DNA of 5,735 bases from positions 1 to 5,735 of the forward strand of contig JAYUOV010000078.1 of NCBI GenBank assembly GCA_043760535.1. The letters run 5' to 3'. The position numbers and the translations under genes are program-made. This DNA comes from JAZKFT01 sp043760535. Lineage in GTDB: Bacteria; Bacteroidota; Bacteroidia; Chitinophagales; Chitinophagaceae. Under the pieces are notes generated by a model, which did not search any database, had not been told where the DNA came from, and saw nothing but the letters and a program-made list of their open reading frames with translations. Of this stretch, positions 5,521 through 5,735 are shown piece after piece. Position 1 is the stretch's first letter. Every line of letters starts with the position of its first letter.

Positions 5521-5735
5521 ATGTCTATCGAATCAAAAACCCAATACGAAGCCGTTATCGGCCTAGAAGTGCATATACAATTACAAACAGTTAGCAAGCT
5601 TTTTTGTGGCGATAGTGCTGCTTTTGGCGGCGAACCCAACACCCATATTTCGCCAGTAACCATGGCACACCCCGGTACACTACCGGTGCTTAATAAAAAA
5701 GCCGTAGAATACGCCGTTCGTCTCGGTATGGCATT
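5521..5735 (+). CDS. gatB: aspartyl/glutamyl-tRNA amidotransferase subunit B (5' part)
   Basis: The first 71 codons, plus two bases, of GatB are present before the window ends; the full family length is about 480 residues. Residues 9-20 (YEAVIGLEVHIQ), SKLFC (25-29), FGGEPNTHISPVTMAHPG (35-52) and LPVLNKKAVEYAVRLG (54-69) are the family's N-terminal signature. GatB works in the GatCAB complex in the cytoplasm: it phosphorylates mischarged Glu-tRNA(Gln) or Asp-tRNA(Asn) and receives ammonia from GatA to form Gln-tRNA or Asn-tRNA. The ATG at 5521 gives the usual N-terminus. gatA and gatC are not in the window. It starts right after a terminator-like hairpin and has its own candidate -7 box, so it is probably transcribed separately from the genes upstream. 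Confidence 0.93.
   Translation, partial: MSIESKTQYEAVIGLEVHIQLQTVSKLFCGDSAAFGGEPNTHISPVTMAHPGTLPVLNKKAVEYAVRLGMA

Noticed and set aside
5415..5663. Minus-strand open frame across the gatB start
   Set aside because: It is antisense to a clear GatB N-terminus and has no protein-like features of its own.

Overview
The window looks like chromosomal DNA of a Bacteroidota bacterium, most likely near the Chitinophagaceae. This rests on protein style (RecX, an LpxR/DUF2219-type protein, an omega-amidase-like nitrilase and NagA all read like that group), on the lack of Shine-Dalgarno sequences before the starts, and on several TAnnTTTG-like -7 boxes a short way upstream of start codons. No database search was possible, so the placement is an inference.

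Layout: all intact genes lie on the + strand. A GC-rich non-coding stretch (about 1-90) is followed by recX (165-647), an outer-membrane LpxR-like lipid A deacylase homologue (756-1763), a GrpB/UPF0157 protein (1851-2435), a carbon-nitrogen hydrolase of the omega-amidase type with a TTG start (2519-3343), nagA (3452-4561), about 960 bp without an intact gene, and the first 71 codons of gatB (5521 to the window end). The intact genes are separated by roughly 83-108 bp and some have their own promoter-like boxes, so this reads as a row of separately expressed housekeeping genes and not as one pathway operon. I see no functional link between RecX, LpxR-like, GrpB, amidase and NagA beyond adjacency.

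The most informative part is 4562-5520. It is not featureless spacer. On the minus strand (about 4642-4857) and on the plus strand (about 5085-5488) there are long protein-like translations interrupted by in-frame stops, and in the plus-strand case also a frame change. These are best read as two decaying genes, with possible further scraps at 4874-5045. I could not recognise either family. A terminator-like hairpin closes the plus-strand remnant just before gatB, overlapping the probable gatB promoter.

Other points worth a look are a roughly 15-residue insertion just after the catalytic Cys of the amidase, encoded by an imperfect inverted repeat; a sharply GC-rich, foldable 60-bp leader in front of nagA; and a changed acidic position in the LpxR-like active site. 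I found no CRISPR array, tRNA, rRNA, intact insertion sequence or defence system, and nothing that I would call a new system.
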